From the NCBI RefSeq assembly GCF_900115625.1, contig NZ_FOXD01000008.1, positions 1 through 64,000 on the forward strand: a stretch of 64,000 bases of DNA, in the 5' to 3' direction. How positions within the stretch are numbered: the first letter of the stretch is position 1; each line of letters opens with the position of its first letter. This document shows, piece after piece, positions 8,556-17,321 of this stretch. The position numbers were made by a program, and so were the translations under genes. Origin of the DNA: Salibacterium halotolerans. Its GTDB lineage: Bacteria; Bacillota; Bacilli; Bacillales; Marinococcaceae. The notes below the pieces were generated by a model. That model saw only the letters and a program-made list of their open reading frames with translations, was not told the DNA's origin and searched no databases.

Positions 8556-9740
8556 ATGAGCGATGCGTCACATGATGAGGTGCTTGAGGCTCTGGAGCAG
8601 CTCCACTCGGATATGCAGGAAGCAGATAAAAAGAGAAGGCAGCGGATGTGGAAGCAGCCCGCGTCGTATCCGTGTTCTCTGCGTGATGCGCTGACAGGAA
8701 TAACGAAACAGCAGATGGATGGCATCCGCGCGGAATTGAAGTTGAGAAATATCAGCAATCTGAAGAAGGTGGATTTGGTTGAGGCGCTTGTCGAACGTAT
8801 TCCACAGGCACTCCCGGATCAGCTCAGACTGCTCAGCGGCAGGCAGCTCCGTCTCCTTCAAACGGTTGATGATGATGGCAGGGTGCCGGCCGATGAGATA
8901 AATTTCTTCGAGATGCATGTACTGCTGATACGAGGGTTCGTTTTTCCGGCGGTGGAGAACAGGAATCAGGTGGTGATGATGCCAAAAGAGGTGCAAAAGG
9001 TGTTCAGAGAACATGACACAGAGGCCCTGCAGCAGAAGACGGCACGCAATGATGACATCAACCTCCTCATACAGGGCATGCTTTTCTATTACGGAGTCAT
9101 GAACATATTGGAAGTACCGGAAGCGGTCAATGCGTATCTCACCGAAGAGGAACAGGTCGGTGCTTATGAGTGTTTCACCCTGATTCATAAAGTAATGCGC
9201 GAGGACATGACGATGGTGCAAAACGGTAATATTCTGGCTGATTCCGATGTAACCGATCCGCAGCAAGTCTTAAAAGAACACAAAGCACGTCCTGATCTTC
9301 CGTACTTTCCATTCACGAGACAGCAGCTCGTACAGGCCGGAGAAGACGGGGTAGGAGAAACGTCCCCTGCGGCTGACCAATTCGAACAGTTTCTAAAAGA
9401 ACATTATGCCCTCGATGAAATGGAAGCCGAGGACGTTGTCTTTCACATGGAAATGATGATCAATGACGACGTGCCCATGAACGATATGCTGGAAGAGTTT
9501 CAGCAGTGGTGTGAAATACCTTCCGCGGAAGTATTGCAGATGGTCGCTAATCAGCTCACCGGGCTCAACAATGACACCCGGCAGTGGATACTGAAAGGGC
9601 ATACGCCGAATGAAGCGATGCAGGGGAAATTTGGCGGCGGTAACGTCGTGCCGTTTCCAGCTGGTAAACGGGTCGGACGAAACGAGCCGTGCCCGTGCGG
9701 CAGCGGGAAAAAATATAAAAAATGCTGCGGCCGCCGGTAA
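8556..9740 (+). CDS. SEC-C zinc-motif protein with Rho-N-like segment
   Basis: The last 20 residues hold a SEC-C motif (PCPCGSGKKYKKCC), the zinc finger known from SecA and various nucleic-acid-associated proteins. Residues of about 45-85 resemble a Rho-N or SAP-like fold (LRDALTGI, ELKLRNISNLKKVDLV). The middle is helical and acidic with no known domain. ATG at 8556 is preferred because AAAGGTG lies seven bases before it. The next gene overlaps or abuts and encodes a SWIM zinc finger, so the pair probably forms one unit. The role is unknown, possibly RNA or ribosome binding. Confidence 0.8.
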   Translation: MSDASHDEVLEALEQLHSDMQEADKKRRQRMWKQPASYPCSLRDALTGITKQQMDGIRAELKLRNISNLKKVDLVEALVERIPQALPDQLRLLSGRQLRLLQTVDDDGRVPADEINFFEMHVLLIRGFVFPAVENRNQVVMMPKEVQKVFREHDTEALQQKTARNDDINLLIQGMLFYYGVMNILEVPEAVNAYLTEEEQVGAYECFTLIHKVMREDMTMVQNGNILADSDVTDPQQVLKEHKARPDLPYFPFTRQQLVQAGEDGVGETSPAADQFEQFLKEHYALDEMEAEDVVFHMEMMINDDVPMNDMLEEFQQWCEIPSAEVLQMVANQLTGLNNDTRQWILKGHTPNEAMQGKFGGGNVVPFPAGKRVGRNEPCPCGSGKKYKKCCGRR

Positions 9741-9781
9741 TGAAGGCGGAGCCGGTCCAAGTGAGAGAGGAGACAGGATGC

Positions 9782-10630
9782 ATGCATTTGTTCGACATAG
9801 AAGAGGAAATAAATGAGGATACGTTTTCGCGCGGTATGATGTATATGGCGGAGGAACAAGTGACCAAAATCAGCGAGCCGTACCGCCACCACTTTGTTGT
9901 GGAAGTGGCCGGAAGTCTCAGTGTGGACGTGGTGCTCGATGACTCTCTGGAAGTCGTGCGCACGTTCTGCGACTGCCTTGAAAATGACGGATACTGCGAA
10001 CATACCGCCGCAGCGCTGATTGCCCTCGGCGAAGAAAAAGAAGACGATGAGCCGGTTCCGGATCCGGAAGGGCCGGATATAGAAACAGCGCTCGCGTCGT
10101 TTGATCAGGTCGATTTAAGAAATCTGCTGCGCAGCGCTGCCTCGGACGATCCGGAAATCAGAAGCCGCATTTTCGCGCTTTTTCATCAAAACAAAGAACC
10201 CCTCGTTTCCGCTCAAAAACAGGTACAGGCTTATATCGATGCTGAAATGCAGGATGGAAGCATCGCCGCCGCGGACGTTCCCACGGCACTTGAAGGAGCG
10301 CATCAGGTGCTTGAAAAAGTAGAGGAACATGCAGCGGAAGGCAGGCTTGAAGAAGCGGTGCAGCGCTCACTTGTCGTCCTCGGCACCGTCGTCGATGCGC
10401 TGGATTCCTTCGACGAAACAGCCGGAGAGCCGGCGGTTGTTATCAACAACAGCCTCGAGCTTCTGAAACAGGCCGCGGCTGCTGCTTCAAGCGCACTACC
10501 GGAAGACGCGAAGCAGCGGATCCATGACGCTGTCACCACCGAGGCAGAAGAGCCCCGCTACGAAGGGAGAAACAAGTGGCGTAACGCGCTGCTGGAGACA
10601 CGCATCTATGTAAGGGTTGAGCAGGAATGA
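9782..10630 (+). CDS. SWIM zinc-finger protein
   Basis: A SWIM finger (CDCLENDGYCEH, pattern CxCx6CxH) sits near residues 60-71, then a long acidic helical region of about 200 residues. SWIM proteins bind DNA or partner proteins, and many Bacillus members lie next to Snf2-type helicases; here the neighbour is the SEC-C gene. ATG at 9782 follows GAGAGGAGA; the frame opening at 9722 runs inside the upstream gene. It is likely the second gene of a two-gene operon. Confidence 0.75.
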   Translation: MHLFDIEEEINEDTFSRGMMYMAEEQVTKISEPYRHHFVVEVAGSLSVDVVLDDSLEVVRTFCDCLENDGYCEHTAAALIALGEEKEDDEPVPDPEGPDIETALASFDQVDLRNLLRSAASDDPEIRSRIFALFHQNKEPLVSAQKQVQAYIDAEMQDGSIAAADVPTALEGAHQVLEKVEEHAAEGRLEEAVQRSLVVLGTVVDALDSFDETAGEPAVVINNSLELLKQAAAAASSALPEDAKQRIHDAVTTEAEEPRYEGRNKWRNALLETRIYVRVEQE

Positions 10631-10641
10631 AGCATAAATCG

Positions 10642-10775
10642 GAAGAATCGATAGAGAAAACGTAAGAATCGATAAATAAAATGACAGAATCGATGCCGTA
10701 AATTAGTAATTCCTGTGAGAATCGATAGAGAAATCACCGAATCGATACAGAAATAGCGGGAATCGATAGAGAAAC
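10642..10775. repeat. AATCGATAGAGAAA repeats, block 2
   Basis: Six ATCGAT-centred units follow each other after the SWIM gene, most extended to AATCGATAGAGAAA or AATCGATACAGAAA, at spacings near 20-33 bases. The block contains the GAGAAATCACCGAATCGAT order also found in block 4. Confidence 0.8.
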
Positions 10776-10829
10776 GAAGATGGCTGATGGAAAAAAGACG
10801 CTTTTTTGATTGCAGGGGTTCATAGTACA

Positions 10830-10864
10830 TAGAAAAAAGAGCCATTGGGAGGCTCTTTTTTCTA
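10830..10864. terminator. Bidirectional terminator
   Basis: AAAAAAGAGCC pairs with GGCTCTTTTTT around a seven-base loop. It can serve the SEC-C/SWIM operon on the plus strand and the Rpn remnant on the minus strand. Confidence 0.75.
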
Positions 10865-10937
10865 TAGTAGTCGGTGAATGAAGAATTCGATGGATAAAAA
10901 ACGCTGCACAACCATGGCAGTCTAAAACGCAGGGTAG

Positions 10938-11385
10938 TTATTTTTCTTTTAACCGTATAATGTCTTTGAACGGAAGTCCTGTTATTTCTGCAATGAGAGG
11001 AACGTCCATATCTTTTTTCAGCATGGCCGATGCCGTTTCGATTTTGTTTATTTCTTTTCCTTGCTTTTTTCCCTGCTCCAACCCTTGCTCCAACCCTTTA
11101 TCCAGCCCTTCTTTTTCATAGGACACCATAATCTCCACTACTTTGTCTCCTTCCGGCTTTCTCATCATCTTCACCTCTTCTTTTAGTAATTGTTCCTCGG
11201 ACGAAGTCAGTTTTACATAAGTTTCGAAAAAACCGGTCAAATGTGTAAAACAGGCTGGGGAGGACCGTTCGGCACTCTCACCGAATGTGGCATTTACAGT
11301 CGAAATCCGTTTATTCAAATTGCTATGCTGTTCTCATTATACCCCATTATCAAAAGTCATGCAGCGGTCAGTGGCTTATAGAAGT
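10938..11385 (-). pseudogene. Truncated Rpn-family nuclease
   Basis: The reading frame to 11318 is nearly identical to the last 110 residues of the Rpn protein at 13294-14154 (FFETYVKLTSSEE, KMMRKPEGDKV, MLKKDMDVPLIAEITG). Nucleotide similarity continues to about 11385 in a broken frame (CATTATACCCCATT and GTCATGCAGCGG match the intact copy). The nuclease domain is gone. A short internal duplication of GLEQ units separates the KEG and KKQGK segments. Confidence 0.75.
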
Positions 11386-11496
11386 GATAGAGAACGGATC
11401 AGTTTCCATATTTCAAAATCTGCATAAGAATTTTCTTGTTTTGAAACTTTTGCCCCGCTGAAATTTCTCTAATTGGTGAAAGGGGGGAGAGAAGAA

Positions 11497-12042
11497 ATGA
11501 ATCATGATACAGGACTGGTTCAACAAGTCATGAATGGAGAGGAAGAAGCTTTTGAAAGTCTGCTTCAATCCGAAAGTGAAAAACTGTATTTTATTGCGAT
11601 GTCTTATGTACAAAACAAGGATGATGCCCTCGATGCTATTCAAGAGGCAGCATGCCAGGCATTTTTGTCTATTCATCAGTTGAAAAAACCTGAGTTCTTT
11701 TCTACGTGGCTCGTGAGGATTCTTATCCGGGAATGCTATAAAATTTTAAAGAAAACGCAGAAAACAATTCCCTTTGAGGAAGAAAAGTTTGAGGAGAGGA
11801 TGGCTGACTCCTTTAAGGGAACAACCAGGCGGGAAGCACGTCTTGCCGAAGCGGTGGATAAGCTCGAACATTCCCAGCAAACGGCAATTTTACTGTTTTA
11901 TTACCATGACCTCCCGATCAAACAAATTGCAGAAGTGATGGAGAAACCGGAGGGAACGGTGAAAACGTACTTACGCAGAGGGAAAGATAGGCTGAAAAAA
12001 CAAATAGAAAGGGGAGAGTGCAGAAATGAAGAATGGGCCTGA
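11497..12042 (+). CDS. ECF-type RNA polymerase sigma factor
   Basis: This 181-residue protein has sigma region 2 (MSYVQNKDDALDAIQEA near residues 40-60) and region 4 (LPIKQIAEVMEKPEGTVKTYL near 145-165) with no further domain, as in SigV/SigW-like ECF factors. ATG at 11497 follows AAGGGGGGAGAG. The next gene overlaps by 17 bases and encodes a membrane protein with a DUF4179-like layout, the usual anti-sigma partner in Bacillus. A TGAAAC sequence lies at 11442 but no clear ECF -10 is seen at the right distance. Confidence 0.85.
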   Translation: MNHDTGLVQQVMNGEEEAFESLLQSESEKLYFIAMSYVQNKDDALDAIQEAACQAFLSIHQLKKPEFFSTWLVRILIRECYKILKKTQKTIPFEEEKFEERMADSFKGTTRREARLAEAVDKLEHSQQTAILLFYYHDLPIKQIAEVMEKPEGTVKTYLRRGKDRLKKQIERGECRNEEWA

Positions 12043-13135
12043 TAAGCATAATGAAATGGACTTTCCTAAAGAAGAAGTATTTGCAGCTATTTCGAAAGGA
12101 ATGCAGAAAGGAAAAAGCAGAAAGGAAAACAAGCAGCACACAACTATAGAAAAACCTCCCATGTCGAAAACGGTGAAGGGTAAAATACTTTACATGGCGG
12201 GTGCCGCAGCTGTTTTCATTGCTTTATTTATGGGAACTGCCTATTTTTCACCGGCGTTTGCGAGTGCCGTTTCAAATATCCCGCTTGTCGGTTCTATCTT
12301 TAGTGATAACGGGAGACCCGGATTGGAACAGGCCAGTGAGAAGGAGTTGACAAATGCGATTGGTGAAACCCAGACCATTGATGGGACATCTATTACAATG
12401 AAGGAAGTATTGTATGATAACTCACGATTGACGATTAGTTATTTTCTAGAGTCCGAGGATGCTATTGGGGAACACTACTTTTCAGGAGATTCTTTCCGAT
12501 ATAAAATAAACGGAGAATTTCCGGACGGCAGTTCCGGCGGTCACCAGGCCACAACTCTTTCACCAACCTCACGAACAGGGATAATGGAGTTTAATATAGG
12601 AAATGAAGCTCCTGATCAATTTAACTTTGAGCTATTCATGGAAGCAGATAATGGGAAAGAATGGGAATTTTCTTTTCCTGTAGAAACGATAGAAGGCTTA
12701 AAGACTTTTGCGGTAAATCATAACCAAACGGCGGGAAACATTGATTTACATGTTTCCGACATGTCGATCAGTTCATCTGGTATCAGTTTGAATTATAAAA
12801 CAGTTTCACCGGCACCCGAAAGTGGCCGTATCGGCCGCATCCCGGCACAGTACCTTGAATTTCACATAACCGATGAGAATGGAGAAGAAGTCACCTCGTA
12901 TTCGGGCGGCAGCTCAGGAACAAAGAAAAACGGCAGCATTCATTTAACGGGTAATAAGTTATTTGATCCCATCGGAGAAAATGTTCAACAATTAACGATA
13001 ACACCTTACCTCAAGTTACCGAGTGATGGAGGAGGGGTGAAACTGGAGCAGGATGGAAATAAAACTGCGTTAAATGGAGATATCAGCGAACTTAAAAATG
13101 TAGAGTTTGACCCGTTTACGGTGGAAGCACCTTAG
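12026..13135 (+). CDS. DUF4179-type membrane protein, probable anti-sigma factor
   Basis: A cytosolic N-terminus of about 50 residues, one transmembrane helix (about residues 55-75) and an extracellular part of about 290 residues. The segment FASAVSNIPLVGSIFSD just outside the membrane is typical of DUF4179 proteins, which are encoded after ECF sigma factors. The inner part would bind the sigma factor and the outer beta-rich part would sense envelope stress. The overlap with the sigma gene implies translational coupling. An inverted GCACCC/GGGTGC pair follows the stop (13142-13175) but lacks a U-run. Confidence 0.8.
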   Translation: MKNGPDKHNEMDFPKEEVFAAISKGMQKGKSRKENKQHTTIEKPPMSKTVKGKILYMAGAAAVFIALFMGTAYFSPAFASAVSNIPLVGSIFSDNGRPGLEQASEKELTNAIGETQTIDGTSITMKEVLYDNSRLTISYFLESEDAIGEHYFSGDSFRYKINGEFPDGSSGGHQATTLSPTSRTGIMEFNIGNEAPDQFNFELFMEADNGKEWEFSFPVETIEGLKTFAVNHNQTAGNIDLHVSDMSISSSGISLNYKTVSPAPESGRIGRIPAQYLEFHITDENGEEVTSYSGGSSGTKKNGSIHLTGNKLFDPIGENVQQLTITPYLKLPSDGGGVKLEQDGNKTALNGDISELKNVEFDPFTVEAP

Positions 13136-13293
13136 AATACTGCACCCTGATTGCTGCTCTAACAATTGGGGTGCGTGTTGTATATATTACGGCGAAAAAT
13201 TGTATGGAGGCGTCGAAATGAACGGGAAACTCAGGACACTTGTTACTGGAAAAAAAGACGCTGCGCAAGACAGCAGCTGTCCATATTTCATCT

Positions 13294-14154
13294 TTATTTG
13301 TCTTTTAACCGCAGAATATCTTCGGGCGGGAGTCCTGTGATTTCTGCAATGAGATGAACGTCCATATCCTTTTTAAGCATGGCCGATGCCGTTTCGATTT
13401 TGTTAATTTCTTTTCCCTGCTTTTTTCCTTGTTCCAACCCTTCTTTCTCATAGGACACCATAATCTCCATGACTTTGTCTCCTTCCGGCTTTCTCATCAT
13501 TTTCACCTCTTCTTTTAGTAATGTTTCCTCGGACGAAGTCAGTTTTAAATAAGTTTCGAAAAAACCGGTTAACAGGGTGGTGTGCGCTCGATCGATATGC
13601 ATGTGCACCATCATACGCAGAAATTCTTTTTTAACCTGTACTTTCTCTTTTTCATTATACCCCATTTTGGAAAGTAATGCAGCGGCTGCCGGGTTACCTG
13701 TGTGGATAAATTGTCTCCAGTTTTGCTGTTTTAACTGGATCATAAGAAATTGAAAGTGGAGCACGTCGTGAAAGGGGAAGCGGATGGTGAATGTATCGGT
13801 TTCGCTTCGTTTCTGATCATAGGTGAAAAGGGCAATCGGCAGAATGCGGCAGCGGTATTTCTCGTACAGTCGGCCGTAATAAATAAACATGCGTTCGTTG
13901 AAATCGGGCTGGAGATAGCTTTGGGATTCGGTGTGGATAATGATGACGGTTTCTTCCTCTTTCAATTTCGTTATTGCGAGGACATCCACCTTGTATTTCT
14001 CTCCCTGGGTCACATCGCTGAACACTTCTTCCGGTAAAAACTGGATTTCCGAAAAGTCAACGGCTTCGTGCACCTTTGGAAAAAACAACGCGATAAATTC
14101 TTCAAAATAAGTGGTCAGGATTTCCTTAAACAAGCGGTCGTGGTCAATCGTCAT
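13294..14154 (-). CDS. Rpn-family recombination-promoting nuclease
   Basis: An intact 286-residue member of the Rpn/PD-(D/E)xK transposase-like family. The N-terminal nuclease core keeps KYKVDVLAI (Asp) and IHTESQSY (Glu-x-Gln), and the C-terminus has the ExGxExGKKQGK coil and the AMLKKDMDV helix-turn-helix-like end. Family members cut DNA and promote RecA-independent recombination, and are now also discussed in phage defence. ATG at 14154 follows AAGGAGGGG. Two truncated relatives in the same 12 kb show that the family has expanded and decayed here. Confidence 0.85.
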   Translation of the reverse strand: MTIDHDRLFKEILTTYFEEFIALFFPKVHEAVDFSEIQFLPEEVFSDVTQGEKYKVDVLAITKLKEEETVIIIHTESQSYLQPDFNERMFIYYGRLYEKYRCRILPIALFTYDQKRSETDTFTIRFPFHDVLHFQFLMIQLKQQNWRQFIHTGNPAAAALLSKMGYNEKEKVQVKKEFLRMMVHMHIDRAHTTLLTGFFETYLKLTSSEETLLKEEVKMMRKPEGDKVMEIMVSYEKEGLEQGKKQGKEINKIETASAMLKKDMDVHLIAEITGLPPEDILRLKDK

Positions 14155-14256
14155 AAACCCCTCCTTCATCAAGAACGTTTGTTCCTTTATAGAATACACG
14201 TTCCTGTCTGAAAAAGCAAGTACGATTTATGTGCTGCGATGGAAGCAATACGAGGG

Positions 14257-14335
14257 AGAATCGATAGAGAAAATATGAGAATCGATAGAGAAATACCCGA
14301 ATCGATACAGAAATCGCGGGAATCGATAGGGAAAC
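14257..14335. repeat. AATCGATAGAGAAA repeats, block 3
   Basis: Four regular units (GAATCGATAGAGAAA twice, GAATCGATACAGAAA, GAATCGATAGGGAAA) at spacings near 20-21 bases lie between the ABC ATPase gene and the Rpn gene. Confidence 0.8.
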
Positions 14336-14373
14336 GCTGGCACCTGAGCGGAACACCCACTCCTCCCGCTCCC

Positions 14374-14399
14374 AAAAAAAGAAAGGAGCCGCAGCCCCT
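14374..14399 (-). terminator. Terminator of the GntR/ABC operon
   Basis: On the minus strand GGGGCTGCGGCTCC forms a short stem followed by TTTCTTTTTTT just after the ATPase stop codon. Confidence 0.5.
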
Positions 14400-15088
14400 T
14401 ACTGATATACTTCGGTCATCCATTCAACGATACCTTTGCCGTGTTCGAAGCGGAGGTCTTCGACGTTGTGGTGCCCGATAATATGTCCGTCTTTGATGGC
14501 GATGACGTCGTCGAGAATGCCTTCGATTTCCTTAATTTCGTGGGTGGTGATGAGCACGATTTGGTTTTCAATGTCGATAAAGGAAATCAGGCTTTTTACG
14601 ATGGAATCGCGCACCATCGGGTCGAGGCCGGAGAGCGGCTCATCCATGAGCAGCACCGGCACGTTTCTCGATAAGGTGAGCACGATTTTCAGACGGCCGC
14701 GGTTTCCTTTAGACAGGGTTTTGACTTTGCTGCTGCGCTCCAGATTCATGAACGACAGCATTTCATCCGCTTTTTTCGTGTCAAAGTCCGGAAACTGCGA
14801 GGCGTGAAAATCAATCATGCCGCCGACTGTGAAAAAGGGGTAATAGTCGTCGAGTTCGGACAGGTAGGCGACCCGGTCCGCTATCCGGCGCGTGGCTTTT
14901 TTTCCATCGACGTTGACGTGCCCTCTTGTCGGATGGTTCAGCCCGGCAATCAGTTTCAGCGTAGTCGACTTTCCGCTTCCGTTTTCTCCGACGAGTCCAA
15001 TGATTTTGCCTGGTTCCAGCGTCAGGTCTACTGCGTCGAGCGCTTTTTTTCCGTGGTACCGTTTAGTTACTCCCTGCAATTCAATCAT
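14399..15088 (-). CDS. ABC transporter ATPase (YtrB-like)
   Basis: This 229-residue ATP-binding subunit has Walker A GENGSGKST near residue 35, the signature region LSKGNRGRLK, Walker B VLLMDEPLSGLDP and the H-loop TTHEI. It pairs with the permease at the head of the operon. Its start overlaps the GntR stop by four bases, so the three genes are translated together. GntR/YtrA-type ABC systems in Bacillus respond to cell-wall-active compounds, so a role in envelope stress is inferred. Confidence 0.9.
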   Translation of the reverse strand: MIELQGVTKRYHGKKALDAVDLTLEPGKIIGLVGENGSGKSTTLKLIAGLNHPTRGHVNVDGKKATRRIADRVAYLSELDDYYPFFTVGGMIDFHASQFPDFDTKKADEMLSFMNLERSSKVKTLSKGNRGRLKIVLTLSRNVPVLLMDEPLSGLDPMVRDSIVKSLISFIDIENQIVLITTHEIKEIEGILDDVIAIKDGHIIGHHNVEDLRFEHGKGIVEWMTEVYQ

Positions 15089-15459
15089 GATTCATTCTCC
15101 TCCTCTAAAAACTCCTGGATTCCGTGTTGAATTTCCTGTGCTTCATATCCCATATCCTTCATGACCCGGACGAAAGACGCGATTTCCTCCCGCTTCAGCC
15201 GTTCACGCATCGACTGGAGGATGGCGGGGTCTTCTGTCACAAATGTTCCCTGTCCTCTCCGGCTTTCTGCGATGCCCGACTGCTCGAGAATCTGATAGGT
15301 GCGCTGCACCGTGTTCGGATTGACATTCGACTGCACGCTCGTCTCCCGAACCGACGGAAGTTTTTCCCCGGGCTGCAGTTCGCCGCGCAGAATCCGGCGG
15401 TTGATCCGATCCGCCAGCTGCATGTAAATCGGCGTATTCGATTCGAATTCCTGACTCAT
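15085..15459 (-). CDS. GntR-family (YtrA subfamily) regulator
   Basis: A 124-residue repressor with only the winged HTH (PIYMQLADRINRRILRGEL, KLPSVRETSVQSNVNPNTVQRTYQ, RRGQGTFV) and a short dimer tail, as in the YtrA subfamily. The GAGGTG binding site lies in the last codons of the permease gene. The regulator sits between permease and ATPase genes and most likely binds the palindrome upstream of the operon. Confidence 0.9.
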   Translation of the reverse strand: MSQEFESNTPIYMQLADRINRRILRGELQPGEKLPSVRETSVQSNVNPNTVQRTYQILEQSGIAESRRGQGTFVTEDPAILQSMRERLKREEIASFVRVMKDMGYEAQEIQHGIQEFLEEENES

Positions 15460-15462
15460 AGG

Positions 15463-16233
15463 CTACACCTCAACTTTTCGATCCAGAATCCAGGCGGACA
15501 GTATAAATAATACGACGGTTAAGAGAATGTCCAGCACATAAGAACCGATATAAATCACAGGTGTTTCTATCTGAAGAAATGAGAAATTAACCCAGAAGAA
15601 TAGATTTTCCATATTTATGGATCCCCACTCTGAAATGGCTGCATAGAACGCCGTGCCGCCTAACCAGCCAAAAGCACTGAGAGCGGCGATGGCAATAATT
15701 ACTGTAAAACATACGCTGACAATTGTCGGCATAACTTTTTTCATCAACAGAAAAACCATCCAGAAAAAGAGAAGAGCCATACTTGTATAAATTGAATACA
15801 ATACGATATGAATGCTTAGAAACGCAGCTGCGCTCACTGCAAGATTCCAGCCGTTTGGAATAGCATTCCACTGCACCTGCGTCACTGTTACGAAAGCAAT
15901 CACAACAAGAAAAGCCATAACAATAACTTGATAAATTACACCGGACGTCATCTTTGCTAGAAGAAGGCTGACTGCCGACCGCTTGTGATGCAGCCACAAA
16001 TGAAGCCGTTTTGTCTCCGCCGTCATGCTGAAAATAAAATAAAAACTAAGATAAAGGCTCATTAAAAGAAAAGCCACGCCACTGAATATGAATAATGTTT
16101 CATTCAACACCTCGTTCCGGCCCCCAATATAAGAGGCAACCCCGCCGATAAATAATAGAGCGCCAACGACAATCCAAAACGCCGGTAACCCGAGACGCAG
16201 TTCTTTTTTCAACAAATTTCCCCAATCCTGCAT
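15463..16233 (-). CDS. ABC transporter permease of the GntR operon
   Basis: A 256-residue membrane protein with six hydrophobic segments, first gene of a three-gene operon with the regulator and the ATPase. ATG at 16233 follows AAAGGAGAG; the open frame to 16317 runs back through the operator and is not used. No extracellular domain is present. The transported compound is unknown. Confidence 0.8.
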   Translation of the reverse strand: MQDWGNLLKKELRLGLPAFWIVVGALLFIGGVASYIGGRNEVLNETLFIFSGVAFLLMSLYLSFYFIFSMTAETKRLHLWLHHKRSAVSLLLAKMTSGVIYQVIVMAFLVVIAFVTVTQVQWNAIPNGWNLAVSAAAFLSIHIVLYSIYTSMALLFFWMVFLLMKKVMPTIVSVCFTVIIAIAALSAFGWLGGTAFYAAISEWGSINMENLFFWVNFSFLQIETPVIYIGSYVLDILLTVVLFILSAWILDRKVEV

Positions 16234-16259
16234 GTTTTCTCTCTCCTTTTTCCTTTGTG

Positions 16260-16287
16260 TTAGTGTTCTAGTTATATAGTACACTAA
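16260..16287 (-). promoter_or_regulatory. Palindromic operator, probably for the GntR regulator
   Basis: Perfect 7-bp arms TTAGTGT and ACACTAA enclose 14 bases that themselves contain CTA/TAG symmetry. The element lies 27 bases before the first gene of the operon. YtrA of Bacillus subtilis is known to use AGTGTA-type inverted repeats with a similar gap, so autoregulation is likely. Confidence 0.7.
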
Positions 16288-16334
16288 TACTTGTAGATGG
16301 TCAATGGAGAAAATCATAAAACCTGGAAATCCAC

Positions 16335-16370
16335 GAAAAAAAGCGCCCGATGGTTGGAGACATCGGGCGC
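16335..16370 (-). terminator. Terminator of the CBO0543 gene
   Basis: On the minus strand GCGCCCGATG pairs with CATCGGGCGC and is followed by TTTTTTT. Confidence 0.85.
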
Positions 16371-16389
16371 GTGCAGGGAAAATAACTTT

Positions 16390-16935
16390 TTACAGATCGG
16401 AGTGGTTCCGGATCCGGCTCATGCCGTAAGCGGCGAGAAAAATGATAAACATCGAGATAAACGAGTACACGTACCGCCAGTTCAGCAATTGATAAATATC
16501 GATCCAATGGAGAAACGGCAGTCCGGCAAACGCAATTAGGGCGGAGAGAACAATGCCCCGCAGAATAATGGAGCGGGAAGGGAAGAGTTGAATTGCAAAC
16601 ATCACAAGTACCGGAATAAAGATAAAATCCCAGGGTATGTAATTGTGGATGATTGGGATCACATCATAATGGTAATCGTATAAGCCAAGATAATGTCCCG
16701 CCGTATCGAGCGTGGCAGAGCAGACAGCGGCGGTCAGTCCGGCCATGAGAAGGCTGACCCGGTTTTTCTTCTCATAAAAAAAGACCCATGCCGCAATCGC
16801 TATAATGGTGACAAGTACGCCGAACCACCAATGCCAGTCGAATAAGACATACTCTTTCCATATTTCCAACGCCTGCCTGTGAACCTGCACGATCTCGTTA
16901 TTGATGTCAACGGATAATTCTTTATATCCCGGCAT
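16390..16935 (-). CDS. CBO0543-family membrane protein
   Basis: A 181-residue protein with five predicted helices. The conserved feel of the family is seen in the HYHYD-like segment (LGLYDYHYDVIP) and the IPWDF motif between helices 2 and 3. The function of the family is unknown. ATG at 16935 follows GGAGG seven bases upstream; the frame continues to 17052 without another good site. It appears to be monocistronic with its own strong terminator. Confidence 0.75.
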   Translation of the reverse strand: MPGYKELSVDINNEIVQVHRQALEIWKEYVLFDWHWWFGVLVTIIAIAAWVFFYEKKNRVSLLMAGLTAAVCSATLDTAGHYLGLYDYHYDVIPIIHNYIPWDFIFIPVLVMFAIQLFPSRSIILRGIVLSALIAFAGLPFLHWIDIYQLLNWRYVYSFISMFIIFLAAYGMSRIRNHSDL

Positions 16936-17036
16936 TGTCAGACCTCCGCTTCCTATACCGTGCGCATTCTTATGCTTAGTATGAACAGAATCTCTTGTTT
17001 TATTCTTGTACTTTCTATAAAGAAGTATCTGCAGCT

Positions 17037-17236
17037 GTGTGGACACTATCATCGAGAAATAAAGCCGTAGTGTCTACGGATCATCGTTTAGTGGACACTG
17101 GGCTGCTTAAATCAGAAGTTAGTGGGCACCGGTAGAAACCAATGGACACTAACTGCCGGCGCCGGAAGTCCTAGTGTCCCCGGATTCCACTTCCATGGAC
17201 ACTAAGTAAGCTGCCCGGTGATGTAGTGTCCACGGA
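17037..17236. repeat. TAGTGTCCACGG repeats, block 1
   Basis: Eight or so copies of TAGTGTCCACGG, or its inverse GTGGACACT, are spread over 200 bases upstream of the CBO0543 gene at spacings of about 20-30 bases. The phrase occurs in both orientations. Nothing else is seen in this gap. Confidence 0.75.
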
Positions 17237-17279
17237 ACCGACGCGTCCCGAAGCAACTGCAGCTGGTTCACTTTTAAGC

Positions 17280-17305
17280 AAAAAAAGAACCGGAGATCCC
17301 GGTTC
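17280..17305 (-). terminator. Terminator of the ydbST pair
   Basis: On the minus strand GAACCGGGATCTCCGGTTC forms a compact hairpin followed by TTTTTTTGC. Confidence 0.8.
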
Positions 17306-17321
17306 AAACAAACGCCGCTGT

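Noticed and set aside
8342-8758. Minus-strand frame with Ser-Ile-Asp-rich product
   Set aside because: Its first part is translated phrase repeats and the rest is antisense to the SEC-C gene. Similar Ser/Ile-rich frames at 10606 and 56699 are repeat translations too.
13217-13339. Small plus-strand frame after the anti-sigma gene, with GGAGG before ATG
   Set aside because: It overlaps the 3' end of the intact Rpn gene on the other strand over half its length and has no family or promoter.
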